A program made the position numbers and the translations under genes. A stretch of 64,000 nucleotides of DNA. It comes from Panopea generosa. Lineage: Eukaryota > Mollusca > Bivalvia > Adapedonta > Hiatellidae. This document shows positions 23,937 through 35,000 of the stretch, in pieces; positions within the stretch are counted from its first letter, which is position 1; each line of letters starts with the position of its first letter. Under the pieces are notes generated by a model that saw only the letters and a program-made list of their open reading frames with translations, ran no database searches and was not told the DNA's origin. The stretch is from contig CM055901.1 in NCBI GenBank assembly GCA_029582155.1, forward strand, positions 21,741,597 to 21,805,596. Direction: 5' to 3'.

Positions 23937-24810
23937 CTAACTCTCTTCTTTGAATCTTAATCTCAACTTATTTGAATCTTGATCTCAGCTTATTTGAATC
24001 TCAATCTCAGCTTATTTGAATCTTATTCTCAACTTATTTGAATCTTAATCACAACTTATCTGAATCTTAATCTGAGCTTATTTGAATCTTAATCTCAACT
24101 TATTTGAATCTTAATCTCAACTTTTTTTTAATTGTAATCTCAACTAATTTGAATCTCAATCTCAGCTTATTTGAATTTTAATCTCAACTTATTTGAATCT
24201 TAATCTCAGCTTATTTGAATCTTAATCTCAACTTGTTTGATTCTTGATCTCAGCTTATTTGAATCTTAATCTCAACTTATTTGAATCTTAATCTCAGCTT
24301 ATTTGAATCTTAATCTCAACTTATTTGAATCTTAATTTCAACTTATTTGAATCTTAATCTCAGCTTATTTGAATCTTAATCAGTGTTTTTTTTCGGCCAT
24401 TTTTATAGCCGTTATTGGGTCATGTTCCCAATGGCAAATAGTATCTTTTTTTCCCAATTGAATGGTAAAAATTCCCAATTGAAAGCTTCAAAAATGTAAA
24501 TTGAAACTTGCCATAATTCCTTGATAAAATAAAGAAAGTTTTCCCCATTCTGAATTTAGTATGACATTGATTATTTAATTAAATGGCCTGATAAGCAAGT
24601 GTACACTTTTTATAAATATATAAATATATTTAATACAAAAAAATTTCCCAATGTTAATGAAAATGCCGCTAAAATTCCCAATTCCAAGGGTATGGGTCAT
24701 CTTCCCAAAATGGTGAAAAAAAAACACTGTTAATCTCAGCTTTTTGAATCTTAATCTCAGCTTTTTGAATCTTAACCTCAAATTATTTGAATCTTAATCT
24801 CAACTTATTT
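23937..24810. repeat. 22-bp minisatellite split by a DNA element
   Basis: Units are of the form atttgaatcttaatctcaactt, written as its two halves atttgaatctta and atctcaactt/atctcagctt. About 20 units lie at 23937-24380, and three or four more follow at 24731-24810 after the insertion at 24381-24729. Related but looser words (ctcggcttatttccactctc) continue to about 24950. Confidence 0.9.
24381..24729. mobile_element. CAGTG...CACTG non-autonomous DNA element inserted in the 22-bp array
   Basis: The ends are inverted repeats: cagtgttttttttcgg on the left, ggtgaaaaaaaaacactg on the right. TTAAT occurs on both sides (24376-24380 and 24730-24734), and the surrounding array shows that an empty unit has TTAAT only once. 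The target duplication is therefore 5 bp, with the array acting as its own empty-site control. Inside, 'ttcccaat' words recur on both arms. CAGTG termini recall hAT-type elements, but hAT usually gives 8 bp, while 5 bp is known in hAT5 and Transib groups, so the superfamily stays open. No transposase is present. Confidence 0.82.
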
Positions 24811-24959
24811 GCACCCTCATCTTAAGCTAATTTGTGCTCATTCTTAGTTTGGTTGTTTCTTGGCTTTTTTAGTTCTTCAAGCTCAGCTACTTCATACTCC
24901 CACTCTCGGCTTATTTCCACTCTCGGCTTATTTCCACTCTTGCCTATAACTCTCTTGCA

Positions 24960-26047
24960 TCTTCAATCACAGCTTTCTTTGCACCATTACTTTAAATATT
25001 TCAACTTCAGGTAATTGCAGCTGCTTTCAACTCCAATTCTTTGCATCATCACTCTCGGTGTTTGTCAGCGACTTTGGATGTTGTTGTTTTTATAACAGTT
25101 CAGTAGATGGCAATTTATAGATTCTGGAGAAAGTTACAATTAAAATAAAACCTAATTCTGTTTTAAAATTCAGCAGTAGTTATATTTCTAACTAAACTAT
25201 GTAAAAACTGTTGATTTAGTTATACTAAACTTGACTATAATTACTCTGTTAAGCAGCTGGGAACAAATAAATATTGAACAGGCAGACCTGGAATATTTAT
25301 GCTGTAAAACCTGCCTGCAAAATTTATGATTTCTTGTTTTCTCATTGGTAATAGGGACTGCAGTAACCACCATGAGGTGTAGTGATAATATTGGGGACCA
25401 ATTTATTTTCGCAAGGATTTTCATTTTTTAAGTGTGGGCGGAAGGTAGCCTCACTTTTCTGATGTTTTTGTCTGAATGGCTGAAGGTAGTTGTCAGATAT
25501 CTGTAATTGGTTTTGAATGTGGTTTTTAAAAATTCATTACTGGCCATTAATTGAAATCTTGACTTGTTATGTTTCATTGGAAACTCGTATATTCTTTTAA
25601 TTTATTTAACACTTTAAAACTCTTTTTTTTTTATTTTTATGGTTTTTAGTGTGATATGCACTGCAGCACTATATGGTCTTGGTTAGCGGAAGAACGTTTG
25701 CCTTGAATTCTGAATTTCCTACAGATTCATATAAGATAGAGGTATCGAGCAATGAATTTGCTGGAGAGGATGGGATATTATTATTATGGTTATCAGCTCT
25801 GTAAGCAGTCTTTTGTGCTGATAATCTTCTGTAAGCAATCAGTAAGAATGTTATAAGTCCTGCGACACATTGTTCCCCATAAATGACATTGTTGGTTCAA
25901 GTTCTAGTTTTCTTTATTTAAAGTAGACAGTTTGTTGATAAAAGGAAGCTGGGTGTCCTTCTTCATCTACATTTCTTGATTAAAAGGCAGCCATTCCAAT
26001 TGGTCAACCTTGACCTTAGGTTGACCTTAGTCTAACAAACTTGTTTT
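24960..26047. other. Non-coding stretch
   Basis: No gene is recognised. The minus-strand open frame at 25197-25424 has no supporting features. Confidence 0.4.
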
Positions 26048-26385
26048 GACTATGACAATGACAATATGTTTATTTAGTAATTTAGGCCTCCAGCCCATAA
26101 AACAACATGAACAATTTTATAAAGTCTGGTGTATGTAACAAGAGTATAGAATATACAATAATGTTATAACATTATATAAATATAGAAAAATGTTGTATTA
26201 ATCACTATAATAACGACATATGTCAGTTTAACATTAGGTAAAAATATTTTCTATGATATTTTGCAGAGATTCTTGTCTTTTATCAAAAAATACAACTTGT
26301 AAACAAGTTTACAAAATTGAACAAGTTTGTCTTTTTTGCATTCATTATATTTAAAAATATGGTTGGAATAAATGTAAAAAACATT

Positions 26386-27243
26386 TTAATAATTCCTTAA
26401 AAATAAATTATGTGTGATAAATGTCTTCAGCGTTATTTTGAAGGAATTGTTGTCTTTTATGAAAAATCGCATAAACAAATTTACAAAGTTGAATAAGTTT
26501 GTCACCTTTTTTGTATTCATTATATTGTAAAATGTGTTTGGGGTAGGGTGTTTGCCAGTAAGTATACCAAATTTGTTTCTTAAATCCATATAATATTTAC
26601 ATTTCATAACAACGTGATTTTCATGTTCGATCTCACAAGATTGACATAGAGTACAAATTCTCTCCATATATGGGATGTTATTGTGTCTTCCTGTTTCTAC
26701 ATTAAGACTGTGTGCTGAACATCTCAGTTTGGCAAGTGCTATTTTGAATTTTAAGGTTATTTTCAAACTCAAATATTGTTCGACATTAAGGAGAGATTTA
26801 TAGTATTGGTAGTGCGCAGCTTTGCTAGATTGACATATTTCAGCTCGCCAATCATGAAATGCGTTATCAATCAAACGTTGTTTAAAAGCGTTTATAAATA
26901 GTAAGTTATCTCCGACTTCGTCTGAAATCTTAACGAACTCAAAGCCATATCTATACAGTTAATTCTTAACATTTGATGCCTATGTATTTCTGCCGGCTTC
27001 ATCTAAACTACGAAGCGTCGTATAACAGTGTTTAGGATATCTAGTTCTACACATTCCAATAAGACGTAGCCAGTATTTTACACACTTACAAAAATAGATG
27101 ACATATAATGGAAATCTCCCACATTCGCCTCTTGACATTACGTGGAATGAATTTTTAGAAAGTTTAAGATATCTAGAACAAAACTGATTATGCACTTTTT
27201 CTATTTGTGGCGCATGTTGATAATCCCCAAATTTCCGCTCCAT
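26386..27243 (-). pseudogene. LINE post-RT region with C-terminal Cys/His motif
   Basis: Two open segments follow the RT domain. The first (27243-26980) reads IEKVHNQFCSRYLKL ... SRGECGRFPLYV, a post-RT pattern found in several LINE clades. The second (26874-26386) holds ICTLCQSCEIEHENHVVMKC with the following YYMDLR, a C-x2-C ... H ... C arrangement typical of the zinc-knuckle-like C-terminus of many APE-type LINEs. They are in different frames, so this part is broken too. Confidence 0.82.
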
Positions 27244-28560
27244 ATGTTAAAATAGGTACTACCATAGTATCAAACAGTTTAAATAATTCAGATTGCTCAA
27301 AATAGCTAACATTTTTTTGGAGTTTTGAGATTGAAATAATTGATTTTTTACTTTGAGTGGCCAACGTCTCTTTGGCTTTGGTCCAAATTAATCTAGGTGT
27401 GACTAAGAGACCCATACATTTATAAATAGCAATAGCAGCACCATTATAAAACCATTTGTCAATATTCTTTAAGAATCCACCCTTTCTAAAAACCATAACT
27501 CTGGTTTTCTTTAAGTTAATACTCATTCCAGTTCTGTTGCAAAAATTTGCAATTATGTTTTTTTGTCTTTGCAAATTCCCAACTGTATCGCTACAGTTTG
27601 CCATATCGTCTGCAAATAAGATAGCAAAAATATCATTAATTTCATTTGAAATTTGTATACCATTATCACCTGATAGTTTTAAATCATCTATCAAATCATT
27701 TATGAAAAGATTAAATAAAATTGTACTCAATTTGCAGCCTTATCGGCAACCAATATTGCATTTGAAGAACTCTGTATGACTACTATCAGCTGACTGAACG
27801 CATAGTGTAAGGTTATTATACATTGATACAAGAAGATTTAAAAAATGTCCACCAACTCCTTTGTGAATCAGACAATTAAGTAATTCTATATATTTAATGG
27901 TATCGAAAGCTCTACTAAAATCTACAAATAAGCAATAAAAACGTCCACCTTTTTTGCTTAAGTATTTTTGAACCATTGACTGTAATGTAAATAAATTATC
28001 TATAGTTAAAAACCCGTTCCAAAAACCAAATTGTGCTTCGTCAATTTTACTTTCATTATCAGCCCAAATAGTAAGTCTTCTTAACATCATGTCTGTAAGA
28101 ACTTTATTAAGTGTATCAATAAGTAAAATACCTCTGTAATTGTTAGTATCTTCCATTGAGCCCATTTGTGATAAGGACACAATATACTTTGACTCCAAGC
28201 TACTGGGAAATTACCTGTTTCTAACATTCTATTGTATAATGGAAGTAATAATGATGATATGTCTTTTAGAGAATACTTTATCATCTCTGGTAAAATTCCA
28301 CTTAGGGACCAGTTGACTTACCAAGTTTCAAACCGGAATCGTTGTCTCTAGTTCTAACATTGAAAAGGGGTCATTAAAACTTATATCTATAATAACATTT
28401 TCCTCGTTCAAATTTTCATGAGAAACGTGATCTGCTTCACTCGATTGTAACAGATTTTTGAAATGGGTATACCATGCGTACCTAGTAATACTATTTTGGC
28501 CTCGCATTTTCTTAAATCTTTATTTCTTCACAGTTTTCCAAAATAAATTGGTATTGGACC
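27188..28560 (-). pseudogene. LINE reverse transcriptase domain (decayed)
   Basis: The polymerase motifs are readable on the minus strand: WYTHFKNLL upstream (near 28.47 kb), NNYRGILLIDTLNKVL (near 28.13 kb), EAQFGFWNG, FVDFSRAFDTI (motif A with the first catalytic Asp, near 27.92 kb), GCKLSTILFNLFINDL (motif B, near 27.71 kb) and AILFADDM (the YADD-type catalytic box, here FADD, near 27.61 kb), then MSINLKKTRVMVF. An in-frame TAA (complement of 27740-27742) stands where the family usually has Gln just before motif B. There is at least one frame change near 28.2 kb. The copy cannot make a full enzyme. Confidence 0.9.
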
Positions 28561-28624
28561 ATGAATCCAGCTCTTTTTTATATTTGTCTTGCAGTTTGGT
28601 TTGTTTAAGTTTGCAAACCTGTTT

Positions 28625-28905
28625 CAGTTAGGACCCACACGGTCATTTTAGTACGCAACCCTGCTCACTTAACGACAGCGTAGCAACGGTGAAAATAGTC
28701 CCCTTTCAGCCTCCCAAGCTAATTTGGTCGCCATTTTATTGGGTAAACTGCGGGGGGAAATTGTAATTGTGGTCTCAATACCACGATTTCAGCTTGATGT
28801 TCAATTCGGAAATATTTATAATAATAAAAGAAATGCTGGAATACTTTAAAAATGTAGTATACTTGCTTTGTTTGGTCAAAATATCGATTTTAACCTGCGC
28901 AAAGG
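28625..28905. mobile_element. Unidentified insert of about 300 bp within the LINE
   Basis: LINE-like codons are readable up to about 28.62 kb (KLKQTKLQDKYKKEL on the minus strand) and again from about 28.91 kb (RKFRLNSSRENLRIY). The sequence between is richer in G+C and CpG, with words such as ggacccacacggtcatttta and cgacagcgtagcaacgg, and shows no LINE reading. I see no convincing terminal inverted repeat or target duplication, so its class and exact ends are unknown. Confidence 0.5.
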
Positions 28906-29774
28906 CCACTTTTGTACTTATCTTTTAATGACTTGTATATATTCGTAAATTTTCGCGTGAGCTGTTTAGTCTAAACTTACGTAAGGCCTTAGTCTTTTCC
29001 TTTTTTTTAAGGATTCGAATTGTTCATCCCACCAAGATGGTTGCCACTGTTTACTATGTGGAAAATAAGGCCTCTTTCTCATGTTTGTCGCAGCTTTCTG
29101 ATACATATCAAGTATTAAATCTACAGCTTCGTTTGTCAATATGGCCTCACAAATATCATCTTTTACATTCGCAACTAAAGCTTTTAAATTGTTAAAAATA
29201 TATCTAGTTTTCTTCTTCCCATTTAAAAAAGGTTAAAATGCATCTTAGATCTATCATTTGCAGGTATTTTGTTGTCATTTAAGCTTTCGTTGTCATTAAC
29301 TTTAATTACGTTTGCAAAATACAAGCTGAATAATAAAGGAAAGTGGTCTGATTCTGTTCTTTTGTCAACAGCAAAATTAGAAATGTAAGGGAAAAGGTTA
29401 GACGATGCTATAGCATAATCAACTAAGCTACATCCGTCATTTGCTGTTGAAGTGAAGTTACCTTCATTGCCGTTATGTAATCTACCATTAAGTATGTGTA
29501 TTCCATAAGACTTACACAGTCATTTCTATTAATGAGTTACCAAATGAGTTAGATATTTTGTCTTTGGAATACCTAGGCATTGAAAAATCATCATTTTCAT
29601 ATAAAACATTATCGTCTTTAAATACATAATCAACTTTGTCTTCTTCTAAAACATCTTGAAACTTGTCACATCTGGCATTAAAGTCACCAGCTAAAATAAT
29701 ATCATCATCAGTGTATTCAGAAACTACATGAGATAAGTTTTCTTGAAATAAATGCACACCATTTAATCCATTTA

Positions 29775-31009
29775 CAGTCAAACCTGTCTTAAGCAGCCAG
29801 CCAAGGGAAAGGGCCAAATTGGCTGCTTAAGACAGGTGGCTGCCTACTACAGGGTCATCAATTTTCACCCAGATTATTTTTATATATTGTTTTTTTTTTT
29901 TATGTATGTGATACTATGTATACATACACTTATATTTGGAGGGATTAAATGATTTAATAATCATTTTTTAATACAAAATGACCAAAAAAACAGCTGAAAT
30001 TGAAAATTGTTTTATTGAACAGTATTATAACACAATATTATAATCATTGATCATGTAAATATACCATAATAAACATATTGAATCACATTCTTTATCTATT
30101 TGTCTGTTCGTTTACCACTCATTGTCTTAAACACAGTAATAGTTGATGGGTTAATTTATTTAAAAAAAACACTGATTTTCTTCTGATTGGAGTGGGATTC
30201 CAGTCTTAAATTTATTAGAAGTTCAGAAGTCCCATAATATGGTCAAGTGCCTTACACTGTCCTTACTGTAAACAAAAATCTCTCAACACCTTAGCACAGT
30301 CACTGGCCTTATCCAAGGTTACACTTGGTGCTGACACTGTCTCTTCCTCATCACAATAAATCATTTCCAAATTTTTATATTTTTCCACAATTAGCGCTTT
30401 TTACAAGCGTGAACATAATGAGTTAATTCCTTATCGTTCGTTAAAAGCACGAACAAACTGCCATTCTAATTATTGTCTCAAAAACGTTAGCTTCTTTAAT
30501 CTTTTTATATGCCGACTTTTTCACAGTTAACGTGTTTACACAAAACACTTTGATCTGTCTATTTTACCATTACGCGAGCTAAAAATAGAGATGTGAAAAT
30601 TATCACGCACTACACTCGTGTTTGAAAAATTGCGATTATGTATAACACAGTAACAGCTTTGTTTGGTTTGTTTCGGCCAATTAAGAAAGTTTAAACTAAA
30701 AGAAACTTATTTTAAATTACAGATATATTATAATTATTTGATTTATTTGGTTTTTAGTACTTTAATTAAATATTAATTCTGTGGCCGTAATGAAATTTTT
30801 ATATGCAAAAATCGATATTTTACGGTAAAATTTGTTCATTTGGTGGCCGTTTTAGGAGGTTTTTAATGCATTTGGGACCAAAAATGTTGGCCGCTGGCCG
30901 CGTCGACCAGGTGACCACCTATTGCAGTTAAATTATATAGTAAATTTCGACGGGAGGGTCTGAAACTGGCCGCTTAAGGCAGGTGGCTGCTTATAACAGG
31001 TGATCGCTG
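29775..31009 (-). mobile_element. pogo/Tigger-like DNA element, 1,235 bp, inserted in the LINE
   Basis: The ends are CAGTCAAACCTGTCTTAAGC on the left and, inverted, cagcgatcacctgttataag on the right, with TA on both sides (29773-29774 and 31010-31011). LINE endonuclease codons resume on each side. On the minus strand, around 30220-30390, a readable segment LEMIYCDEEETVSAPSVTLD followed by KASDCAKVLRDFCLQ resembles the acidic C-terminal tail of pogo-type transposases; the rest of a transposase is not seen. It is probably an internally deleted derivative. It belongs to the family seen at 4131-4617 and 55649-55839, where copies are reduced to about 190 bp. Confidence 0.8.
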
Positions 31010-31208
31010 TAAATAGGTGACCCTTCTTGTGAAATATACAGAAAACATAATATAATGTTATTTTTTATATTAAAAGTGTCATTTGCAATTCGTAATAATA
31101 TGCAGTTTTTTAATTGATCAAATATACCCTTTTCGATGAGGTGTGATTTAACAAATACAGTTACCCCGCCAGAAGTGCGGCCCTTATAATATCTCATTTT
31201 TCTAATAG

Positions 31209-31525
31209 TTGTTGTTGTTGTATGGTGTTTAGCATCACTTTCAACAATTTTTCAGTCATATCGCGACGGTGTCTACTTGAGACAGTATTCTGAGCGCTGT
31301 CACACTGGAGTATCATGCCGCAGATACATGGTATGATACCCCACCCAGTCACATTATACTGACACCGGGCCGACCAGACCTAGAACTCTCCTCTAAATGC
31401 TGAGCATCAAGCGAGGAAGCTTCTTGTACCATTTTTAAAGTCTTTGGTATGACCAGGCCGGGGATCCAACCCACGACCTTCCGCATGAGAGGCGGACACT
31501 CTACCACTAGACCATGCCGTGGTCT
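31209..31525 (-). mobile_element. tRNA-derived SINE with 12-bp target duplication, inserted in the LINE
   Basis: On the minus strand the head reads accacggcatggtctagtgg then tagagtgtccgcctctcatg, with an A box and the B box gggttggatcc. A body of about 240 bp follows (gcatttagaggagagttcta, tataatgtgactgggtgggg, tgatactccagtgtgacagc) and a 3' tail of AAC repeats (31209-31220). The 12-bp sequence tttttctaatag lies at 31197-31208 and again at 31526-31537. A second copy with the same body lies at 52688-52984. The conserved body between head and tail suggests a shared central domain; I do not name the superfamily. Confidence 0.9.
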
Positions 31526-31750
31526 TTTTTCTAATAGAATTATAGCAGTGATACCCTTCGAGTAAACAATTAAATTCGTCTTCAGATTTAGACCAGGATT
31601 CATTTAACGCAAAAATTTCAAATTTCTTTAAGTAACTAAGCAGTTCCAAATTGTTTTCATGTATAAACAAACCTTTTTTGTTCCATGAAATCACATTTAT
31701 ATTAAATGATGAAGGCTGACTATGTCTGCTAGAGCTTTTTTTATATTATA

Positions 31751-32122
31751 TGAGTTTAGGTTAGCAATAATTAATTGATTGACGTTGGCTGCCAGGTGAG
31801 ATCTGTGTTAAGTGTATAATATGATGTTTTCCAGAAACCCACTTCTGAGAAAAATTAAAATATAGGGGGGGGGGGGGGGCTAGATTCTCCATCAATTCCT
31901 GTGATACAAGTGAAGGGTTGGTGCCAGAGATTGTCTTTTTATCATCGGGATATTGATGTAAATATTGCTGCTGCAGTATACATTACACACATGAACACTT
32001 GACAAAGCTGCTCATGGAACTGAAATATCACAGACACAGTAAACATGAACCTGTAATTGTGGTTAATGTAGATGAACTACCAAACCATTAAGTAGTTGGT
32101 TTTTGTCTCCATTTGTCAGTTT
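31751..32122. other. Non-coding stretch with a 15-base G run
   Basis: Holds a run of 15 G (31865-31879). The rest is without recognised features. Confidence 0.45.
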
Positions 32123-32276
32123 CCCTTAATAAAGATCAGACCTCTGCATCAACTACATTTCCCTTAATATAGACCAGACCTCTGCATCAACTACATCTCC
32201 ATTTATATAGACCAGACCTCTGCATCAACTACATCTCCCTTAATATAGACCAGACCTCTGCATCAACTACATCTCT
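32123..32276. repeat. 38-bp tandem repeat, four units
   Basis: Units of cccttaatatagaccagacc plus tctgcatcaactacatct start at 32123, 32161, 32199 and 32237. The third has ccatttatat in place of cccttaatat. Confidence 0.93.
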
Positions 32277-32721
32277 ACTTTCATTTTAAAACCATTGATA
32301 AAGTCCTGGGCTGTGTTCAGTTTGGTTAAACATTCACTAATGTTAGCTAACAAATTTTCCTGGACAATGGCTCAACCGTATAATAGCACACAGTAAGCAG
32401 TAATTTAAGGAAACCAGGCATTAAACACGTTTGCTGTTTAAAGTGCTGAATGCAGCCCTGATCAGGGTCCCACAGGAGCAATCCTGTAGTCAGGCTTCCA
32501 CCACCTATATGGATAAGAAACATGCTGAGAAAATCTGCCAATATTGAAAGTTCTATATTGGTGAAAATGTTTATTTGTATAGATGTACAGATCACATTAC
32601 AATGCTTTAATGAACCAAGAAGACATAGGGGGTCATTCTGAACCACTGGTTCATGTTGAGTTTTAATGTTTACTTTAGTGTTATTGAATGAGATCCAATC
32701 GCTTTCTTTATATAATTATTG
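32277..32721. other. Non-coding stretch
   Basis: No gene is recognised. The minus-strand open frame at 32347-32646 has no identifiable domain. Confidence 0.4.
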
Positions 32722-35000
32722 ATCTTACTGCTTGAGATAGGTTTCATACTTATTAATCCTGCTGCTTGAGATAGGTTTCATACTTATTGATCCTACTGCT
32801 TGAGATAGGTTTCATACTTATTGATCCTTCTGCTTGAGATAGAGAGGTTTCATACTTATTGATCTTACTGCTTGAGATAGAGAGGTTTAATACTTATTGA
32901 TCTTACTGCTTGAGATAGGTTTCATACTTATTGGTCCTACTGCTTGAGATAGAGAGGTTTCATTATGATTGGTCCTACTGCTTGAGATAGAGAGGTTTCA
33001 TACTTATTGATCTTACTGCTTGAGAAAGAGAGGTTTCATACTTATTGATCTTACTGCTTGAGATAGAGAGGTTTCATACTTATTGATCTTACTGCTTGAG
33101 AAAGAGAGGTTTAATACTTATTGGTCCTACTGCTTGAGATAGAGAGGTTTCATTATGATTGGTCCTACTGCTTGAGATAGAGAGGTTTCATACTTATTGA
33201 TCTTACTGCTTGAGAAAGAGAGGTTTCATACTTATTGGTCCTACTGCTTGAGATAGAGAGGTTTAATACTTATTGGTCCTACTGCTTGAGATAGAGAGGT
33301 TTCATACTTATTGGTTCTACTGCTTGAGACGGAGAGGTTTCATACTTATTGGTCCTACTGCTTAAGATAGAGAGGTTTCATACTTATTGGTCCTACTGCT
33401 TGAGATAGAGAGGTTTCATACTTATTGATCTTACTGCTTGAGATAGGTTTCATACTTATTGATCCTGCTGCTTGAGATAGAGAGGTTTCATTATGATTGG
33501 TCCTACTGCTTAAGATAGAAAGGTTTCATATTTATTGATCTTACTGCTTGAGATAGATAGGTTTCATACTTATTGGTCTTACTGCTTGAGATAGAGAGGT
33601 TTCATACTTATTGGTCCTACTGCTTGAGATAGAGAGGTTTCATACTTATTGGTCCTACTGCTTGAGATAGAGAGGTTTCATACTTATTGATCCTGCTGCT
33701 TGAGATAGGTTTCATACTTATTGATCTTGCTGCTTGAAATAAGTTTCATACTTATTGATCTTACTGCTTGAGATAGGTTTCATACTTATTGATCTTACTG
33801 CTTGAGATAGAGAGGTTTCATACTTATTGATCCTGCTGCTTGAGATAGAGAGGTTTCATACTTATTGATCCTGCTGCTTGAGATAGAGAGGTTTCATACT
33901 TATTGATCCTGCTGCTTGAGATAGAGAGGTTTCATACTTATTAATCCTGCTGCTTGAGATAGGTTTCATACTTATTGATCCTGCTGCTTGAGATAGGTTT
34001 CATACTTATTGATCTTGCTGCTTGAAATAAGTTTCATACTTATTGATCTTACTGCTTGAGATAGGTTTCATACTTATTGATCTTACTGCTTGAGAAAGAG
34101 AGGTTTCATACTTATTGATCCTACTGCTTGAGATAGGTTTCATTCTTATTGATCTTATTGCTTGAGATAGAGAGGTTTCATACTTGTTGGTCCTACTGTT
34201 TGAGATAGAGAGGTTTCACACTTATTGATCCTACTGCTTGATATAAGTTTCACACTAACTGATCCTACTGCTTGAGATAGGTTTCATACTTATTGATCCT
34301 GCTGTTTGAGATAGGTTTCATACTTATTGGTCCTACTGCTTGAGATAGGTTTCATACTTACTGATCCTACTGCTTGATATAAGTTTCACACTTACTGATC
34401 CTACTGCTTGAGATAGGTTTCATACTTATTGATCTTACTGCTTGAGATAGGTTTCATACTTATTGATCTTACTGCTTGAGATAGGTTTCATACTTATTGA
34501 TCCTGCTGCTTGAGATAGAGAGGTTTCATTGTGATTGGTCCTACTGCTTAAGATAGAAAGGTTTCATATTTATTGATCTTACTGCTTGAGATAGAGAGGT
34601 TTAATACTTATTGGTCCTACTGCTTGAGATAGAGAGGTTTCATACTTATTGGTTCTACTGCATGAGACGGAGAGGTTTCATACTTATTGGTCCTACTGCT
34701 TAAGATAGAGAGGTTTCATACTTATTGGTCCTACTGCTTGAGACGGAGAGGTTTCATACTTATTGATCTTACTGCTTGAGATAGGTTTCATACTTATTGA
34801 TCTTACTGCTTGAGATAGGTTTCATACTTATTGATCTTACTGCTTGAGATAGGTTTCATACTTATTGATCTTACTGCTTGAGATAGGTTTCATACTTATT
34901 GATCCTACTGCTTGAGATAGGTTTCATACTTATTGATCTTACTGCTTGAGATAGGTTTCATACTTATTGATCCTGCTGCTTGAGATAGGTATCATACTTA
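32722..35000. repeat. 34/38-bp minisatellite array, about 62 units
   Basis: The 38-bp unit is tgcttgagatagagaggttt plus catacttattgatcttac; the 34-bp form lacks one agag. Other variants are gatctt/gatcct/ggtcct before actgc or gctgc, and cattatgatt for catacttatt. The 34-bp form is concentrated in runs at 33690-33790, 33950-34080 and 34760-35000, while the 38-bp form fills 32840-33690. Several linked variants recur together ('cattatgattggtcc' followed by 'taagatagaaagg', near 33490 and 34520), which indicates internal segmental duplication. Confidence 0.95.

Larger units (their letters stand above)
29320..31694 (-). pseudogene. LINE AP-endonuclease domain (decayed, interrupted)
   Basis: The endonuclease nicks target DNA to prime reverse transcription. 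Motifs in order on the minus strand are: VISWNKKGL (Asn motif, near 31.69 kb), ALNESWSK (Glu motif), GGVTVFVKSHL and FLYISQEGSPIY (near 31.1 kb), DIILAGDFNAR (the Asp/Asn catalytic motif, about 29.68 kb), NDGCSLVDYAIAS (about 29.4 kb), and TESDHFPL (the final His motif, about 29.34 kb). All the main catalytic motifs of the APE family can be read, so decay here is mostly through insertions. The SINE at 31209-31525 and the DNA element at 29775-31009 both lie inside this domain. Confidence 0.88.
26048..31750 (-). mobile_element. Non-LTR retrotransposon (LINE), decayed and interrupted
   Basis: Read on the minus strand, the order is APE-type endonuclease (about 31.69-29.33 kb), a linker with SWWDE (about 29.02 kb), reverse transcriptase (about 28.5-27.3 kb), a post-RT region and a C-terminal Cys/His motif (about 26.7 kb). 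The 3' end at 26048-26065 is a short attgtcattgtcatagtc tail, the kind of short-repeat tail seen in several LINE clades. No ORF1 is seen; the upstream limit near 31.75 kb suggests 5' truncation, as is usual for LINEs. The frame is broken many times. Three insertions interrupt it: about 28625-28905, 29775-31009 and 31209-31525. The clade is not assigned. Confidence 0.92.

Noticed and set aside
27456-27779. 107-codon plus-strand open frame
   Set aside because: It is the antisense shadow of the LINE reverse transcriptase.
31440-31525. A tRNA gene (CAT anticodon-like) on the minus strand
   Set aside because: It is the head of a SINE with a 12-bp target duplication, and the same body recurs at 52688-52984.
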